NCBI RefSeq assembly: GCF_001040945.1
Contig: NZ_CP011930.1
Coordinates: 5,445,724-5,509,723 of the forward strand
Length of the DNA: 64,000 nt
Reading direction: 5' to 3'
Source: Herbaspirillum seropedicae
GTDB taxonomy: Bacteria > Pseudomonadota > Gammaproteobacteria > Burkholderiales > Burkholderiaceae_D
Positions within the stretch are counted from its first letter, which is position 1; each line of letters opens with the position of its first letter. Under the pieces are notes generated by a model, which ran no database searches, was not told where the DNA came from, and was given only the letters and a program-made list of their open reading frames with translations. The translations under genes were made by a program, and so were the position numbers. Below are positions 62,640 through 64,000 of the stretch, piece after piece.

Positions 62640-62727
62640 AGTTGAAGTTTTGTAGTACGTACTGTGTCTCCTCCTCCCTCTTTAGGAAGGATTAGCCCCG
62701 CCAGCGCAAGCTCGCGGGGCTTTTTTT
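62640..62727 (+). ncRNA. 3'UTR-derived small RNA candidate 2, CCUCCUCCC type
   Basis: The C-rich segment at 62665-62694 is identical over 30 bp to that of candidate 1 and is followed by a terminator hairpin with GCAA loop and seven T. A CTCCTCCTCCC core would pair with Shine-Dalgarno sequences. Start point uncertain. Confidence 0.6.
62694..62727 (+). terminator. Terminator of module 2
   Basis: An 8-bp stem AGCCCCGC/GCGGGGCT with an inner AGC-GCAA-GCT hairpin is followed by seven T. Confidence 0.92.
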
Positions 62728-62824
62728 GTCCACAGCCGGCGTCTTTGTCCGCAGCAATCGTGATAACTTGTCCACCTGCAAATTACCACCGCCTCGCCGC
62801 AAGAGAAGAAGAGAACAAGAGATC

Positions 62825-63592
62825 ATGTGCCAGCTCCTCGGGATGAACTGCAACACCCCCACCGACATCGTCTTCAGCTTTACCGGCTTCGCCACCCGGG
62901 GCGGCCTCACCGATCACCATCGCGACGGCTGGGGCATCGCCTTCTTCGAGGGGTCGGGCGTGCGCACCTTCGTGGACCATCAGGCGGCGGTGGATTCGCC
63001 CGTGGCCGAGCTGATCAAGCGCTATCCGATCAAGTCGCAGCATGTCATCGCCCACATCCGCAAGGCCACCCAGGGGCGCGTGACGCTGGCCAACTGTCAT
63101 CCCTTCGTGCGCGAGCTGTGGGGGCGCTATTGGGTATTTGCCCACAATGGCGATCTCAAGAACTTCACGCCCGAACTCGATGGCCCCTACCGCCCCGTCG
63201 GCACCACCGACAGCGAGCTGGCCTTCTGCTACATCCTCCAGGAGATGCGCAAGCGCTTTGGCCACACCCTGCCCCTGCTGGCCGAGCTGCGCGCGGCCCT
63301 GCGCGAGATCGTCGACCACATCGCCGGCCACGGCACCTTCAACATGCTGCTCTCGGACGGCTCGGCGCTCTATACCCATTGCTCCACCCACCTCTACTAC
63401 ATCGTGCGCCAGCATCCCTTTGCCACCGCCAAGCTGTCCGATGACGACCTGTCAGTGGATTTTTCCGAGGTCACCACGAGCAACGACCGGGTCGCCGTCA
63501 TCGTCACCCAGCCCTTGACCGACAACGAAGTGTGGACGCAGTACCAGTCCGGCGAAATGAAGGTCTTTGTCGATGGGGCCGTGGTGGAATAA
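62825..63592 (+). CDS. Class II glutamine amidotransferase, YafJ-like
   Basis: The 255-residue Ntn hydrolase begins MCQLLGMNCNTPTD, leaving Cys2 as nucleophile after Met removal; that and the AHIRKATQGRVTLANCHPF, VFAHNGDLKNF and GTTDSELAFCYIL blocks define the YafJ/GATase II family. No synthase domain is fused, so the ammonia acceptor is unknown. An AAGAGA tract precedes the start. Several homologous proteins are near stress or metabolite-repair genes, which is not shown here. Confidence 0.87.
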   Translation: MCQLLGMNCNTPTDIVFSFTGFATRGGLTDHHRDGWGIAFFEGSGVRTFVDHQAAVDSPVAELIKRYPIKSQHVIAHIRKATQGRVTLANCHPFVRELWGRYWVFAHNGDLKNFTPELDGPYRPVGTTDSELAFCYILQEMRKRFGHTLPLLAELRAALREIVDHIAGHGTFNMLLSDGSALYTHCSTHLYYIVRQHPFATAKLSDDDLSVDFSEVTTSNDRVAVIVTQPLTDNEVWTQYQSGEMKVFVDGAVVE

Positions 63593-64000
63593 GCCCGCTT
63601 CCTGGGGTGGATTGTCTTGTCCACCGTGGTAGTGCAAGCAGGTTTACTTTATCCACAGACAACAAAAAAGCGCGCCAGCCACCCTCTCTTCCCTCCCGCA
63701 CGAACACTGTTACAAAAAACATTGTCCCCATGGCCGGGATTGCCGCATCGACAAGCTGCTGACTCTGTCCCCCTATCACCCAAGTGAGCCCGCAGTGTTG
63801 CGCGCACGGAACAGGCCGGCTGCTGCGCAGCCTGTGGATAGATCATTTTTTTCGGGGTTTTTTGCGTATCCGCCTGTGGATAACTTGGGTTTACCAGAGT
63901 AAAATGCGTCCCTCGTTTCGCGCCCGGACGACTTCGTCCACCAAGGTCCGTCCCATCGACGTGGCCGGCGGGCGCCGCACTCATCCGATAAGAAAGCTTC
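63593..64000. other. Gene-free terminal region with DnaA boxes
   Basis: Perfect DnaA boxes at 63649-63657 (TTATCCACA) and 63875-63883 (TGTGGATAA), near-box TGTGGATAG at 63833, and the sequence TGTGGATAACTTGGGTTTAC that recurs in modules A and B. A TAAAAT at 63900 could be a -10 whose -35 region overlaps the last DnaA box. A frame opening at 63904 runs off the edge unresolved. dnaA or rpmH could follow beyond the window, which cannot be seen. Confidence 0.55.

Noticed and set aside
63904..64000. Start of a gene at the right edge
   Set aside because: About 32 open codons with no ribosome binding site and no recognisable sequence; too little to call.

Overview
The window reads as a piece of a high-GC betaproteobacterial chromosome, most likely Oxalobacteraceae and close to Herbaspirillum. 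This is an inference from gene content and order (mnmG-rsmG-...-parA-parB, a phasin gene, a DUF3717 gene, a dat/ybeD/lipB/lipA block, MnmC, several LysR regulators), from TGTTTCACGTGAAACA parS sites, and from intergenic repeats carrying CTTCGATACG and ACTGAGTAG motifs. No insertion sequence, prophage, tRNA, rRNA or CRISPR array was seen. Nearly all of the DNA is dense chromosomal coding sequence.

Layout. 1-4.2 kb: minus-strand sulfur-scavenging cluster (start of a MetQ-like binding protein, an NtaA-type flavin monooxygenase, two tandem SfnB-like dehydrogenases). 4.4-8.5 kb: DUF3717 protein, patatin-like hydrolase, phasin with a palindromic operator region, and a COG2509-type flavoprotein. 8.7-13.5 kb: MarR-GNAT fusion, MnmC with a decayed methyltransferase half, GntR regulator and AEC transporter. 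13.5-18.5 kb: CHASE-PAS-GGDEF-EAL protein, CobW-family metallochaperone and ribA. 18.7-21.8 kb: GMC oxidoreductase plus aldehyde dehydrogenase. 21.8-28.6 kb: lipoate block (DUF2917-lipB-lipA-fic; LysR; ybeD; dat), interrupted by a two-gene insert encoding a ComF-like phosphoribosyltransferase and a SLOG-like protein. 28.7-39.7 kb: two ABC exporters, a chemoreceptor, an HD hydrolase, BglX and a periplasmic glucan protein. 40-45.6 kb: parB, parA, a LysE exporter, lipocalin, rsmG and mnmG, with parS sites. 45.9-52 kb: TauE exporter and a complete branched-chain amino acid ABC transporter. 52-56.7 kb: second GMC oxidoreductase plus MmsA, with a divergent LysR gene. 56.7-58 kb: an AT-rich region dense in DnaA boxes that contains a diverged duplication of one module on either side of a ferredoxin gene; this is my candidate for oriC. 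58-64 kb: AsmA, LysR, two paralogous small-protein genes each followed by a C-rich (CCTCCTCCC) RNA element, a class II glutamine amidotransferase, and a last gene-free stretch with more DnaA boxes.

How it fits together. Much of the window is origin-proximal housekeeping: segregation (ParAB/parS), tRNA wobble modification (MnmG, MnmC), rRNA methylation (RsmG) and lipoylation. Metabolic modules with their own regulators are set among these genes. The four signals I rank highest are the duplicated DnaA-box module, the paired small-protein/anti-Shine-Dalgarno RNA units, the phosphoribosyltransferase-SLOG pair, and the Fic enzyme in the lipoate operon that lacks its autoinhibitory glutamate.
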